Shown here: positions 1-10,190 of the stretch, piece by piece
How positions within the stretch are numbered: the first letter of the stretch is position 1
How the letters are laid out: each line of letters starts with the position of its first letter
NCBI GenBank assembly: GCA_037074705.1
Contig: CM073592.1
Coordinates: 87,175,129 to 87,239,128 of the forward strand
Source of the DNA: Zhengitettix transpicula
Lineage: Eukaryota > Arthropoda > Insecta > Orthoptera > Tetrigidae
Direction of reading: 5' to 3'
DNA length: 64,000 nucleotides
Notes under the pieces: model-generated
Told to the model about the DNA's origin: nothing
The model's database searches: none
Seen by the model: only the letters and a program-made list of their open reading frames with translations
Made by a program: the position numbers and the translations under genes

Positions 1-989
1 AAACGTAACCCACAAATAACACATTTTAGAACTGTGAAACTGATTGAAAACATTTTAAATATATTCTGGGAAATAATTCAAAACAAGATATATATGAATT
101 AACAATAGATTAAAAATAAAGAAAGTTCCAGAGAAAAATCTTAACTTACTGCTTATAACAACATAAATTACAAACGGTAAATTATAGTGATCTTATTTGA
201 GATTTAAACGATAATTTGAATTAATTGTTTTCAAACATAAATGTGCTTTAATTATATCACATACTTTTAATATTACACATTTAAGCAAGAGATGGATTGT
301 TAGAAATACTTTGTGAGAAAGTAAAGTGATCATTCGAAATTAGCTTAGGTAATATTCTGACTCCAACGAATAATTCAAATTAGCTGGGTTCCACCGTTTG
401 AGTGAAACAGTGAACTCGAAAACCCAGTGGAACTCAGTAATTGTGAGAAACATTAATTAAAAGCGAGAGAGAAAATTTTCCCTCCACGAAGCTCATCATT
501 TAATTGTATGTGCTCCCGTAAATCCTCTTATCTCGGGAGCCCGTGGCCTGCAAGTGTTGATGGACTCGTCAGATTACTGGCCCAAGAAGCGCCATCTTTC
601 ACCCTTATCTACTCACATATTTCTGCTACTACGGCATTGCTACTACGGAAACCTATGTTGTAAACAGTTTGTAGTTCCACGACTGGGTTCGTAAAATGCG
701 ATTCTAATTAAAGGCCACTGTTTCCTCGGTTTTATTACCCACACCGCCAGCAGAATTCTTAACATTCAGTTCTGTTGTCATCTCACCATGTTCTTCAAAA
801 TTTACAATTATTTACGTAGCAATCTGTCCTGCTGTGGACATTTTAATCTGATCGAATCAAAACGAGAATCTGTATTGACGGAAAGCTGAACTGTATCAAA
901 TACTGAATTAATAATAAAGTTAAAGGAAAACAGTTGTTTTTGTCAACGCCTGAGTGCAGTTTACCGAAATTATTGGTGGTGTAATTGTT
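1..989. other. AT-rich DNA without a recognised feature
   Basis: I see no open frame with coding character, no RNA gene and no repeat family member here. A small direct repeat of GCTACTACGG lies near 624-649. Stop codons are dense in all frames. Confidence 0.6.
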
Positions 990-998
990 AAGGTACAA

Positions 999-1537
999 TT
1001 TTTTTTAGGGTAACAGGATACATGAGGTTAATCCACATGGTGGCAACTCCCATTTAATAGCAGAGGAAGGGACTTGAAAGGGGGGGATGTGGAAGAGTAG
1101 AGGAAGGTAGCCAAGGGTTAACTATGGTCCCCGAGCTAGGGTTTAAGGATCCTACCCGGCAATTCGTCTAAAAGTGATGCAGGGAAAACCCTAGAAAAAC
1201 CTGCATCAGATAGGTCGGGCATTTGGAATTTGTCCCACGCCCTTCCGATGGCGGGAGAGGGGTTTGCTGTGGGGTCGCAGCTTTCCCCTCACCATGCCTT
1301 GGCCGGTTTAGGAGGCAGCTGGCCGACTATTCCAATAGGAATAGCGGACAACTCTTACCGTATGACCAAGGTCTGCGACCCCGGAACATACACCTCTCAA
1401 AACAGGCCGAGGTGCCTTGGCATGTGGGAACCTTAGTTCAAAAAACCAGAGAGATGTGAAGGCATCCCCAAAGGAAGCCTCATTGTTTGCTGGATGCAGG
1501 AATGAACCTGCGAGAATGTTCTAGATCCACCAGCCGC
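999..1537 (-). mobile_element. Family A poly(A)-tailed retroposon, copy 1
   Basis: This is a copy of the commonest repeat in the window, read here from its tail: a T run and AGGGTAACAGGATACATGAG at the left, then the conserved blocks around GGGTTAACTA, GGATCCTACCCGG, AGGTCGGGCATTTGG, TTTAGGAGGCAGCTGG and GACCCCGGAACATACACC. On the minus strand it ends in poly(A). The flanks carry AAGGTACAA (990-998) and AAGGTACGA (1538-1546), a probable target-site duplication with one mismatch. Its head (about 1470-1537) differs from that of other copies. Open frames inside it, such as the one from 1223, recur in other copies only because the repeat recurs, and I do not regard them as genes. Confidence 0.85.
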
Positions 1538-1546
1538 AAGGTACGA

Positions 1547-2670
1547 AACACACAAACCGACGTTAAATTTTTAAATAGTAGTCAGTGATTAATGAACAAT
1601 TAGGTAAGCAATAGGTCACGTAGTATATTCCGTCGGTAGTATGATAAATAAGTCCGGATCTAAGACTGATTAAAAGTTTGTTAAGCCTGAAAGAAGCAAA
1701 TCTTTGGTGTTTGGTGACTCCTGCTGAGTTACCCACCTACATGTATCCGAACATCCTGTTGACATCATAGTAATTGGTTTTGGACAATGTAGCACACAAG
1801 CTACATAAAATTGTTCACATAAAATCAGCTGATCATTTCATGCATATTTGAATTATATCCTGGTTTGGTGATTATGCTGTAAATTCCATTATAATAAAAG
1901 GTAATTGTGTACTAATCTTCTTAGACCTCAGTTTTCCCGAACCGTGCTTATAATCAAATAATATAAAATAAGTTTAAATAATTATACGTTATAAATTGTC
2001 TGACCACAATAATTACAATAAACACAGTAAATTTTTAAGGGTTTAATTAAGTTTTTCTTAAAACTTGATAATATTGAATTTAAATGAGTGATATCTAATA
2101 TTCGCGTTCTTCAGTCAAGAACAAACTGATCGTGCTTTATGATTGGTGTAATAGTAATTTATTTACCAACAATTAACAGAATTTACTATAATTACTCATT
2201 TATATGACAATAGTAACTTTTCACGTATATGTGACGCGAGGAAAAATTTATTCTTTTGAATAGATCAACAGTTCAAAAATACTATGAATGACAACGAGAA
2301 CGCCAAAAAAATTACTGTTGATAAATATATGAGGGGAGGGAGGCCCCTTAAATTAAGTAACACCAATGGGATATAATTGGACAGATAAATATAGGTAGAT
2401 GTTGATGAAATTTTCTAACCTTTTTTCAAACAAAGTAATGAACAACTGATTATTTTCTAACATTTTCCTTGTTCCGTCATTTTCATTGCTTAATTATGCA
2501 CCTTCCTCCCTTGAACAGTGTGTGCACTCCATTTTAAATCGTCATGTAACGCTCAAATATTTGCAATTATTGCTTTATTCTTGTGCATTATTGAAAATAC
2601 AATTTTCAGGTTGTGTATAAACCATTTTGATAAATTCATTTTCACATCATTCGTTACCGATCACTCGTTA
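1547..2670. other. AT-rich DNA without a recognised feature
   Basis: No gene, RNA or repeat recognised. A short plus-strand open frame at 2518-2748 partly overlaps the minus-strand reverse-transcriptase relic that follows and has no family signature of its own. Confidence 0.5.
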
Positions 2671-2679
2671 TTTGAAATA

Positions 2680-2940
2680 AATCACCCTTGGAAATTTCCA
2701 GACCAATCGGCCACTCGATCTCTCTGTAGGCAATGCAATCGTCCGTAAAGAGTTTTATGTGAGACTTTATGCGCTCCGTGACATCGTTTATGAACGCTAA
2801 GAACAAAAGTGGACCGATCAGACTTCCCTCGGGGCATTATCGAAGTAATTTTTACTGGTGTGTAAAGTTCTGCATTCATCCGAACTCTGAGCTTTTGACT
2901 CCATAAAAGTTGTACCAATCCGAGGAAAAATTCTATTACC
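2680..2940 (-). pseudogene. LINE reverse transcriptase fragment (Jockey/CR1-like)
   Basis: Read on the minus strand and allowing one frame change, this gives a stretch of non-LTR retrotransposon reverse transcriptase. First comes ELYTPVKITSIMPRG, matching the family's 'geLytpVkvtSGVPQG'. After the frame change come PEGSLIGPLLFLAFINDV and then KLFTDDCIAYREI. These are the 'PQGSvlGPLLFL.yINDl' block and the catalytic 'rLFADDc..YR.i' block of insect LINEs; the FADD motif reads FTDD here. The frame change and the altered catalytic box show that it is dead. Only about 85 codons survive, so the clade is uncertain. The minus-strand LINE piece at 60.4-60.9 kb may be a related type. Confidence 0.8.
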
Positions 2941-3202
2941 GGAGCTTGTGTAATTTAATATCTGCACGAGATGTATGTGAGGTGAATAACTTTGCTAAAT
3001 AATAATGTCAAATAGTAAAAGTTACAATTTTGACACTATCATTATTGGGATATTATTATCCGTCTTTTATGTAAGTCTGACCAGTAATATGGTGTTTACC
3101 ATTCATATTGACAAATAGAACCGGCACATGGCAATCGCCGATGTGATATTTATGTTGGCCCCTGAATGTGCTATTAAAATTTATATAAATCTTGGAGTTA
3201 TG

Positions 3203-3204
<2 letters not shown>

Positions 3205-3249
<45 letters not shown>
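3205..3249. repeat. (TA)n microsatellite
   Basis: Uninterrupted TA dinucleotides directly abut the first base of the LTR copy that follows. Confidence 0.95.
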
Positions 3250-3252
<3 letters not shown>

Positions 3253-4145
3253 AATACTAATTAAGGAGGCCATTAATGACTTTAATAATGATGAATTGTT
3301 TAGCGGCACCGATCATAAAGACGACAATTGAAAACATAGACTAGCTTTGTTGTGAACTGCGCGCATTGTACGGAAGGTCAGTTGGTTGCAGTCTGGCGAA
3401 TCTTATGGTCGAGAGAGGGAGTAGAATTCAAGACTACGAACAGCGTGGTCCAAGCATAGTAGTTCAACTGAGAGACTTATAGTTTTTAAAAATCTAAGTA
3501 AAACGGTCTGGATGGATGGAGAGACAAGTTATAAAATACCTGCAAAGCTGAAACAAAAAGTTTAGTGCCACGTTCAGGTACATAGGCGTTCCGAAATAAC
3601 ATTTTCCGCAGAAAAGCATTGAAATAATACGTCCGACTGTTGACCGAAGGAATAAATAATACAAGAACTACAACCGTGTGCTTTGATCAAGTGTAGAATC
3701 AGTGATTAATGGACTTTTTGGTGAATTGTGTCCCCAAGCTCCAAAAATAAGTCTGGTACCAGCAGGACATTTGTAAATACAAACCAAAATAATTCGTATT
3801 TAGTTTGTTTCAAGTTGGTTGAATTGTTAATTATTTAATGTATAATTTTATATTGTTCTTACTTATCAAACCCAGTAAAGACCCTGAGAAGAAGAGTTAT
3901 TAAATTTTATTGTCTGTAAAATATAAAAGATTGTAGTTTACCTTGAACGCCACAAATTATAAAATAAAAATATTTGTTTTGTAATTTATGAAATTATTGA
4001 ATTCGGCGTGCCAACCTAGGGCAAATAATTTGTAAAACTAAATGAACATATGTTGAAATAATCTTTGGAACATTAAAAGTTTTTTTATCTTAATCATTTT
4101 GTTATTCATTTCAGTTTAATTAATCATTCCCTTTTAATCATTACA
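3250..4145 (+). mobile_element. LTR-like element in (TA)n, family 1 copy 1
   Basis: The element begins TGTAATACTAATTAAG right after a (TA)n run and ends TTTAATCATTACA just before ATATAAATATATA. The ends are short inverted TGTAAT/ATTACA of the TG...CA type usual for LTRs. It shares in order with the copies at 12975, 25012, 42123 and 51658: a start block with AGGCCATTAATG, AAAGACGACAATTG, a GGTACCAGC block near 3757, and TCAAACCCAGTAAAGACCC near 3867. A GGCGTGCCAACCTAGGGC motif near 4006 resembles a decayed primer-binding-site region. No protein is encoded. The likely explanation is a solo LTR or a small non-autonomous LTR element. Confidence 0.75.
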
Positions 4146-4354
4146 ATATAAATATATATTATGTCTGAAACCTTAACACACTTTGAATTATTTATATTTT
4201 TACGCACTACTGCCTTGTTAAAATAATAAATTAATCCATTGAAGAATTAATTGCTTTTGTGAGTATATTCATCTGGAAATCAGACCTGAAAGAGGATTGA
4301 AATGAATGAAATGCAGAAAGATGGATATATTGATGACTAAGGCACTGAACGATA

Positions 4355-4885
4355 TGGGAATACGATCAATCAGTAATGCCTCCTATTTTTTCTCTTTTAT
4401 TAGTCAAGACAATAAAATGCAATTAAGAAAACATTCATGATTAAATTTTCAACATAATCTCCATCCTTTTCTACAGTTGTTGTCTACCTTTTAAAATGGG
4501 TATTCGGTAAAAAGCGTGGTCTTGCTTCCTGAGCCATCGACGCCAACGGTGTTTGCCCATCAGCATCGTTACGGCAACGAATCCATCGCCGAACAGTGCT
4601 GACATCCACTGTTTCATCATCGTACACATTTCTCAGCCTTTCATGAATTAGAATTGGCGTTTCAACTTCCGCATTTAATCATAAATCACAAGAACGCTGC
4701 TCAATACGTACGTCAATGTCAGCCATTTTGCGTGCGGGTGCAGTGTTGCGCCAAGTTGACTTAGTAAATTGTTACTGCAGTGGATTGGAGAAAAAGATTG
4801 ATGAATCGCACCTAACTAAAAATTTACACATAACTAACTTATTTAAGGAGAAAGAAAAGAGGCATTACTTATTGAACATCCCTTG
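4355..4885 (-). mobile_element. Internally deleted mariner-like element
   Basis: The two ends are inverted copies. The left end (4357-4383) runs GGGAATACGATCAATCAG and on to TAATGCCTC; the right end, read on the minus strand, runs GGGATGTTCAATAAGTAATG and on to CCTC. A TA lies just outside each end (4353-4354 and 4886-4887), as expected for the TA target of Tc1/mariner transposons. At about 530 bp it is much shorter than a full mariner of about 1.3 kb. The coding remnant inside keeps only the two ends of a transposase, so this is an internal-deletion derivative. Confidence 0.75.
4415..4726 (-). pseudogene. Mariner transposase remnant, N-terminal HTH joined to C-terminal end
   Basis: From an ATG at 4726 (minus strand) the frame reads MADIDVRIEQRSCDL, a stop, then VETPILIHERLRNVYDDETV followed by DVSTVRRWIRCRNDADGQTP. 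This is the helix-turn-helix domain found at the N terminus of SETMAR-type mariner transposases. Soon after come a stop and VEKDGDYVEN, which matches the 'kDGDYVEK' end of mariner transposases. The catalytic DDD core between them is missing. The early stop at codon 16 and the missing core make it non-functional. Assignment to mariner is firm; the exact subfamily is not determined. Confidence 0.8.
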
Positions 4886-5163
4886 TAGTATCAACGATAT
4901 CTTACAGTCATAGTATTTTAGATAAATGAAGTAAGCCAGGGCATATTATCAGTCTGAGATGATTGAATCGTTTCACGAGAACGGCAATCTGGATTAGACA
5001 CATTTGAGGAGAATTTGTTTACGGCGTGACATCATGGAGTTCCATCCAGGGTCGTGGAAGAAGACGGCTTGTAGGAAGAAAGAAGGAGACTGGGAAGGAA
5101 GATCAGGACACGTACTTTACAGCGAACGAGCTATTACGAGTCAATGGAATCAGATAACACCCA

Positions 5164-5502
5164 TTTTTTTAGCGTAACAGGCTACATGATGGTAATCCAT
5201 ATGGTGGCAACTCCCCTTTAATAGCATAGGAAGAGATTTGAAAGGGGGGATGCGGAAGGGTAGAGGAAGGTATTCAAGGGTTAACTAGGGTCCCCGGGCT
5301 ATGGTTTAAGGATCCTAACCGGAAATTCGCCTAAAAGTAATAGGAATAGCGGACAACTCTTACCGTATGCCCAAGGTCTGCGATCATACACCTCTCAAAA
5401 CAGGCAGAGGTGCCTCGGCATGTGAGTACCTTAGTTCAAAAACCAGAGAAATGTGAAGGTAGCCTCCTCCAGAGCTCTCTGAGAAGGTTCACCTGCTTCC
5501 TT
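5164..5502 (-). mobile_element. Family A retroposon, copy 2, with internal deletion and clear duplication
   Basis: The tail (T run, AGCGTAACAGGCTACATG) is at the left and the head end CTGCTTCCTT at the right. The flanks AGATAACACCCA (5152-5163) and AGATAACAACCA (5503-5514) match at 11 of 12 bases, which fixes both ends. Compared with full copies it lacks about 190 bp: near 5340 the block AAAAGTAAT joins straight to AGGAATAGCGGAC. It also lacks the CTGCGAGAG...CTCTCGCAG hairpin near the head. The head boundary (CTTCCTT) is the same as in the copies ending near 19252 and 40259. Confidence 0.9.
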
Positions 5503-5514
5503 AGATAACAACCA

Positions 5515-6130
5515 CAGCCATTTTCCACTATTTGTTTCTTCCTGTTGTTAATAAACTGTGAGTTAATATATTATATATGTTCATTTTGAACCTGTTTATG
5601 CAGCACTTATTGTGTATTACCAAAAGAGGTGTGGAAAAGAAGACATAAATGTTGCAATCTTAATTGGGATAGTCTTTGTCTAAGTATATTTCAAATTCTA
5701 TACGCAAATTGGAAAAACGCAGGCCTAAACATAATTCATTTAGAGATACAATAAGCGGACGACTGAATATACTTTTGGTTAAAGTCATCATAATCTCCTG
5801 GACAAATCATCCATAACTAATTAAGACAGGATTCCAATACATAGAACCAAGACTTTTCACAATATATAATTCGATCAATGAGAGTTGACAATTTGTATTT
5901 ACTTAAATCCCAAATTTATTAGCAGCCAAATTATAATTTAAAATATGACCATAAGACGTGTTAATGTTCTTAAGGAGTCTATAAAGATAACACAATATAA
6001 TGAAAATGAGTAATTTTATTCTATTCAGGAAAGAAGACATAATAGCGAAATTTAATTTTTAAACTTAATTATGTGCATAATAATAAGACTGCAGCGGAAT
6101 TTAATTCACGGCAGAGCACCTTATTTAATG
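5515..6130. other. AT-rich DNA without a recognised feature
   Basis: Nothing coding or repetitive recognised. Confidence 0.5.
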
Positions 6131-6228
6131 GATGGCATTTTTTGTTTTAATTACAGCTTCTTTCGCGCTTCTCGTGTAATGGAGTGAGGTAATAAGCTAG
6201 TTCTCGGCGTCGTCCTTCAGAAGGCACA

Positions 6229-6420
6229 ATGGACGCCAAATTTGAGGTTTTCTTGTGGAGGTGTGTTTGCTCGAAGCAATGCTCTAAAAGCTCCGGTTCA
6301 AAGGATCGTCTCGGCCGGGTGCGGTGGTTTTACTGCCACAGGAAAGGCAATTGCGTAGTAAGTTTGAATAGGCAAGCTCCATGTCAAAGCAAACGATCAT
6401 CTCGGTCAATCTACAATTAG
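6229..6420 (+). CDS. Unrecognised small Cys-rich open frame, possible exon
   Basis: The 63-codon frame starts MDAKFEVFLWRCVCSKQCSK and contains five cysteines (C-x-C-x4-C, then C-x5-C). The base composition is visibly richer in G+C than the flanks. A polypyrimidine tract ending TTTTAATTACAG lies at about 6140-6155, upstream of the frame, and would serve as a splice acceptor. I recognise no family. It could be part of a host exon or chance, and there is no evidence of expression. No other frame nearby continues it. Confidence 0.2.
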   Translation: MDAKFEVFLWRCVCSKQCSKSSGSKDRLGRVRWFYCHRKGNCVVSLNRQAPCQSKRSSRSIYN

Positions 6421-6559
6421 TAAATGTTGGTATTCTCCAACGTGAAGAAAAGTCACACGAGCTATTATTATAATTAACATAACAACGTTTTTACTGGTAG
6501 GAAATACGGATCGTCGGTGGAATTAATTAACTTATGATGCACTGATACAGGCATATAAT

Positions 6560-6960
6560 AATATAGATATATAAAACAAAGTCGAGTTAGTTACACCATT
6601 TATATCTCGGGAACGGATGAGCCGATTTTGATGGTTTTTAATTTGTTGGATTTGTCTCAATCCTGAATAGAAGAGTAACTATTAAAACATCGGAGAAATT
6701 CATGAAAATAAAAATTTTGAAGAAAACTCTCTGATGGTGTTCCGGTAATGCCAGTAGATGGCGTTGTGTGCATTATCTTTTGACAGCTGATGCAGATGCG
6801 CGGAAATATGATGAACAGGAAATGGAACAGTTGATACAGAGAAAGTTTACTAAAGAGAATTACGACAATAACAACCAACGTTTCGAACAGCAATGAAACT
6901 CTGTTATTCTTCAGGGTAGAAATCCTTCATATGTATGGGAGTCCATATACTCTTGTAATA
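6560..6960 (+). mobile_element. Probable decayed retroposon with 'CGAGTTAGTTACACC' head
   Basis: The sequence around 6580-6640 (GTCGAGTTAGTTACACCATT, then ATCTCGGGAACGGATGAGCC, GATTTTGATGG) resembles the start of a widespread arthropod interspersed repeat. A GCCAGTAGATGGCG block follows at about 6750, and TATGGGAGTCCATATAC lies near 6933. I cannot decide between a SINE, a LINE 5' end and a DNA element. A minus-strand open frame inside it (6657-6893) shows no family signature. Confidence 0.45.
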
Positions 6961-7745
6961 TTTCTCTTATTTCGAATTTACACTTAAATAAAATTCGTAA
7001 TTGAATACATTTTGTCACACAATAAATTAATTAAATTTAGATTAACAGTTACATAAATGTTTTCATAAATTATGAAAATTGATTAATTTCATAGTAATAC
7101 TAAAGAAGTTCGATAAATTTACTTGTAAAATTAAAATTTTTCATAAATTCTATTTTAAGAGTGTACAAATTTAATTCATTTTATTATGATTCATAATATT
7201 CAATTTTTTTCAGCCATGACGAATCAATTATATACGATTCAGCATATTCGCATTTTCTATACCGATACGCTCCGCTTCACTCCTGGCATTAATAACTTTC
7301 GCCATTCTTTTATTAATTCATGTTCCTTCCATAAAAATTTTTTATTCTATTTTCGGTCTATGCAGGATTATAATACCTTAGAAATACGTATAATGTTTTA
7401 ACACTTTCATTAGCACTGATGGTGCTGTATTAGTTGTACTGCGAAGTTTAAAATTATTTTTATTTTCCATTCCAGTTCCTGTATGACCTGTAAGCCAGAT
7501 CACATTATTTACAACCTAATTCATACAACATAATTTTTCACTAAAAATTCCACCCTTTTCATTAGATGTTTGTTATGATTAAGAGGTACATCCACATTTT
7601 TCATATCGTAAAACTCATTATCTTTAAATACACTTCTTATCTTTTTTACTTTGTTATTCCGATGAGTATGGCAAAGTTGTAGTAAACTTCTGAAATTAAA
7701 TTAGATAAATAAATAACAAAAAAAGTAGACCACTTTAAGTGCTAA
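6961..7745. other. AT-rich DNA without a recognised feature
   Basis: Short open frames only (for example 7186-7401), without motifs. No repeat family recognised. Confidence 0.5.
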
Positions 7746-7860
7746 ATTATATACCACACAACGTTTCTGTAATCCTGCGTTTTTCTAAATCACCTGACGA
7801 AACCAACAAGGATGGCAGAAACGTTTTGTATATAATTTTGTCTGTTTTTTGGATATTTAT
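7746..7860 (+). mobile_element. Penelope-type tail with inverted arms
   Basis: An arm TATACCACACAACGTTTCTG (7750-7769) is nearly the inverse of CAGAAACGTTTTGTATATAA (7816-7835). Between them is CACCTGACGAAACCAACAAG. The set CACCTGA-N-GA ... CAGAAACGTTGTGTGGTATTTATA recurs at 17.5, 24.0 and 35.2 kb, and at 17.5 kb it follows a GIY-YIG coding relic of a Penelope-like element. I therefore read it as a detached 3' tail of that group. Confidence 0.6.
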
Positions 7861-9239
7861 ATATCGAACACAGACGTCTATATTTTTTAATTTTCTGTAA
7901 TTAAAGAAAATGTTTTATTGTATATCAATAACTAGTATTTGATATTTGCGAAACTAAATTTAAATATAATATTAACTATCGGGAAATATCTGGAACTCAA
8001 CATATGATTTTTATCAATTAATTTATTTAATTTGATGTATATAAATCATCTTCATGTGTATATTAAAACCTTCGCAAGTGTTCCAAAGTATAGAAAAGGG
8101 AATGAATTTTTCTTGGGTTTCCCACCGGGTTATACATGTAATTAGTGACGAATGGCTCCGTAATCTTCTTCAAACTGAAGATGAATATATTTCGCTCACA
8201 ATAGACATGCAATTCACTGGAAAAACCCTCGAAACGTAATATAGAAAAGTGTTCAAATGCAAAACATCCATTCTTGTATTTCTGAATTTATTTCTTGCTT
8301 AGGCACTAATTTGAGCTTATGTCCTACCAAATAAAAATAAATTGATTAATTGTATAATGTTTGCATATTTTCCCGCAATTGTGCTGTGTTTACGACAGAA
8401 ATCATGAACGTCCTGCTGTGTTGCAATGTGCTCAGTAATTATCTTTATTCTAATTATGTGTGATTTGTGTTATTTACTCTTACAATGAACTTCAAGTATG
8501 ATTTTTCGACTGATCCTTTTAGAAAAATTCTTTACTGCGATAAACTTACCGTTACTATAAATGATATATTATGTATTTAAATTATATTAAAATATGTAAT
8601 TATAATATGTCTTAAGGTGGAACCTTTAAATTTGATATACTAAAAGTACGTTTGAATTAAAAAATATATATTCTTTCAATTGATAGTAATATAATAAAAG
8701 TTAAATTTACAACTGAATGACAATAAGTCATTTGAAATAAAATAACGCTCCTGATAATTCAGTAACACTACGTTCATCCTTAGAAATGTGTTAGAAGCGT
8801 GTACACATATTTGTTATATTCTGAGCGAGCTGGTGACACTTATGAACTAGACTTCAGTGAGGGTCGCTGTCCCACTAAAGTCTTACACTTTATTAGGAAT
8901 GTTTACCCAAGCGTGAAACACGCGAGTCGCCCCGGTAATCTTAATAGGTCATATTTCTCGTCAGCGTCGTTGTGAGAAGCGCCCAAAAGCGGTGCGTAGC
9001 GTTAGACCACGAAGGAGCTATCGGCATATCGGATCTTTGCAACGTATCTGATGGCATTACGCATACACACACATACTATCACGGCTATGCATAAAGAGGC
9101 AGCGCGACATGCAATATCCTGAGTCTGCGGGAGGCGGTAATAACCACCTTGCTCTACTCCATTGGCCATCAGCAAAACTAACTTGTTAATAATGTCCGTC
9201 AGGTGACAGGATACACATTTCAGCACAACTAATTGATCT
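7861..9239. other. No recognised gene; mixed AT-rich DNA
   Basis: The plus-strand open frame at 8054-8239 and the minus-strand frame at 9002-9226 have no recognisable domain. The stretch 8880-9230 is richer in G+C and CpG than its surroundings, but I can assign it to nothing. Confidence 0.45.
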
Positions 9240-9271
9240 GAAATATATTAACATTAATCAGAAAATTTAAA

Positions 9272-9830
9272 TTGCTAATTATAAATAAACAACATACTTT
9301 AAACGTCAGAAAAAGATTTTTAATAGGATTCATACAACGTTTATTTATACAAGTCGAGCATATTCTGTTACTAATTTCATATTCTCTTAAATTTATAAAT
9401 AAGTATATTGCCAGATTGAATAATATCGGGTACAACAGAAACAATTTGAAGATTAAAAATGCTCATAAAAAATGTCGTTTCATAGTTTTACCTTACATTG
9501 CTTGCCATATAAATTAATTATTTAGAATTATTTTTAAAATTCCATAACCATTTAAACTTAGTAAAAAATTTATTAAAGACAAAATTGGCATTTCAGATAA
9601 ACACAACGTAATTTACAATTTTAATTGTTTCGATTGTAAAGCCACATAAATAGGTGAAATTAAGCGTTAATTAAAATCTCGGTTAAATGAACACAAAAAC
9701 AATATAATTTGTAATATTCGAAATTATTCTGTTTTGTCATAACATATTTACTTTAAGAACTATAAAATAGATTGGTGTAATGTATCAATTTTGGATATAG
9801 AAGGAATTACTTCTGGAGATTAATGAGTGA
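9272..9830 (+). pseudogene. Penelope-like RT C-terminus and GIY-YIG endonuclease relic
   Basis: The first open stretch (9272-9514) ends with SLKFINKYIARLNNIGYN and HKKCRFIVLPYIACHIN. This matches the end of Penelope reverse transcriptases ('YP..FI...I', then 'vtLPYi'). After a stop and a frame change, 9566 onward reads KFIKDKIG and VIYNFNCFDCKAT, a stop, IGEIKR, a stop, LKSRLNEHKNN and later KIDWCNVSILDIE. That is the GIY-YIG layout: VxYxxxCxxC, YIGeTkRxLxxRxxEH, and WxNVxILdxE. The tyrosine of YIG is replaced by TAA (9646-9648). In the element this domain would nick target DNA for insertion. Several stops make it dead. Confidence 0.85.
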
Positions 9831-10084
9831 AATGTTATATACTATATTTTATAACACGGCCAGCAATATAAAAAATGACATTAATAATTTTAACAAAATT
9901 TATGTCACTTTGCTTTCTTTAATTTATACATTGTTATAATTTTAAATTCCAAATTTTTCCATTAGAACCGCACTCGATAATGTAAATTGAGTTTCTACTG
10001 GTCCTTCGCGTTTAAATTGTGCATATCGGGCTCAGAAGTTAGGGGAGAACGACTCTGACTATCAAAATTTTGAAATATTCTTAA

Positions 10085-10130
10085 CTGAAGAGGTAACATA
10101 TACCGACGAAACGTTGTATAATTCGTATCA
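10085..10130 (+). ncRNA. Hammerhead-like motif at a Penelope tail
   Basis: CTGAAGA (10085-10091) fits the hammerhead core CUGANGA. It is followed by a GGTA/TACC stem (10092-10095 with 10101-10104) and GACGAAAC (10105-10112), which contains the GAAAC core. Three extra bases separate the stem from GAAA, so the fold is imperfect. Hammerhead motifs are known in Penelope-like elements, and the position after a Penelope coding relic fits. It is probably decayed. Confidence 0.35.
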
Positions 10131-10190
10131 CAAATCTTTTTCTGCGTTAAAAGGCTGTTCTTATTTATCTTGAATTGTTACATATATCAT

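Larger units (their letters stand above)
9240..10190 (+). mobile_element. Decayed Penelope-like retroelement
   Basis: The 3' part of a Penelope-like element is recognisable. It begins with the end of the reverse transcriptase, continues through the GIY-YIG endonuclease domain (see the coding relic), and runs into a non-coding stretch ending in ACTGAAGAGGTAACATATAC and GACGAAACGTTGTATAA near 10084-10122. A GGCTGTTCTT motif downstream (about 10152) also follows the related tail at 21.7 kb. The element is 5'-truncated. I see no clear target duplication. Confidence 0.75.

Noticed and set aside
1223..1459. Recurrent open frame of the 'MSHALP...GEGFAVGSQ' type as a gene (also at 15534, 18948, 33758, 39952, 47711, 56386)
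   Set aside because: It recurs only because the family A repeat recurs, has no fixed start or stop between copies, and overlapping frames on both strands are equally open in this G+C-rich repeat.
3128..3331. Open frames made of Tyr-Ile repeats (also at 31525, 31551, 32264, 62700 and 62800)
   Set aside because: They are translations of (TA)n microsatellites.
8900..9040. tRNA-like A box on the minus strand (TGGTCTAACG)
   Set aside because: No B box or cloverleaf pairing follows at the right distance.
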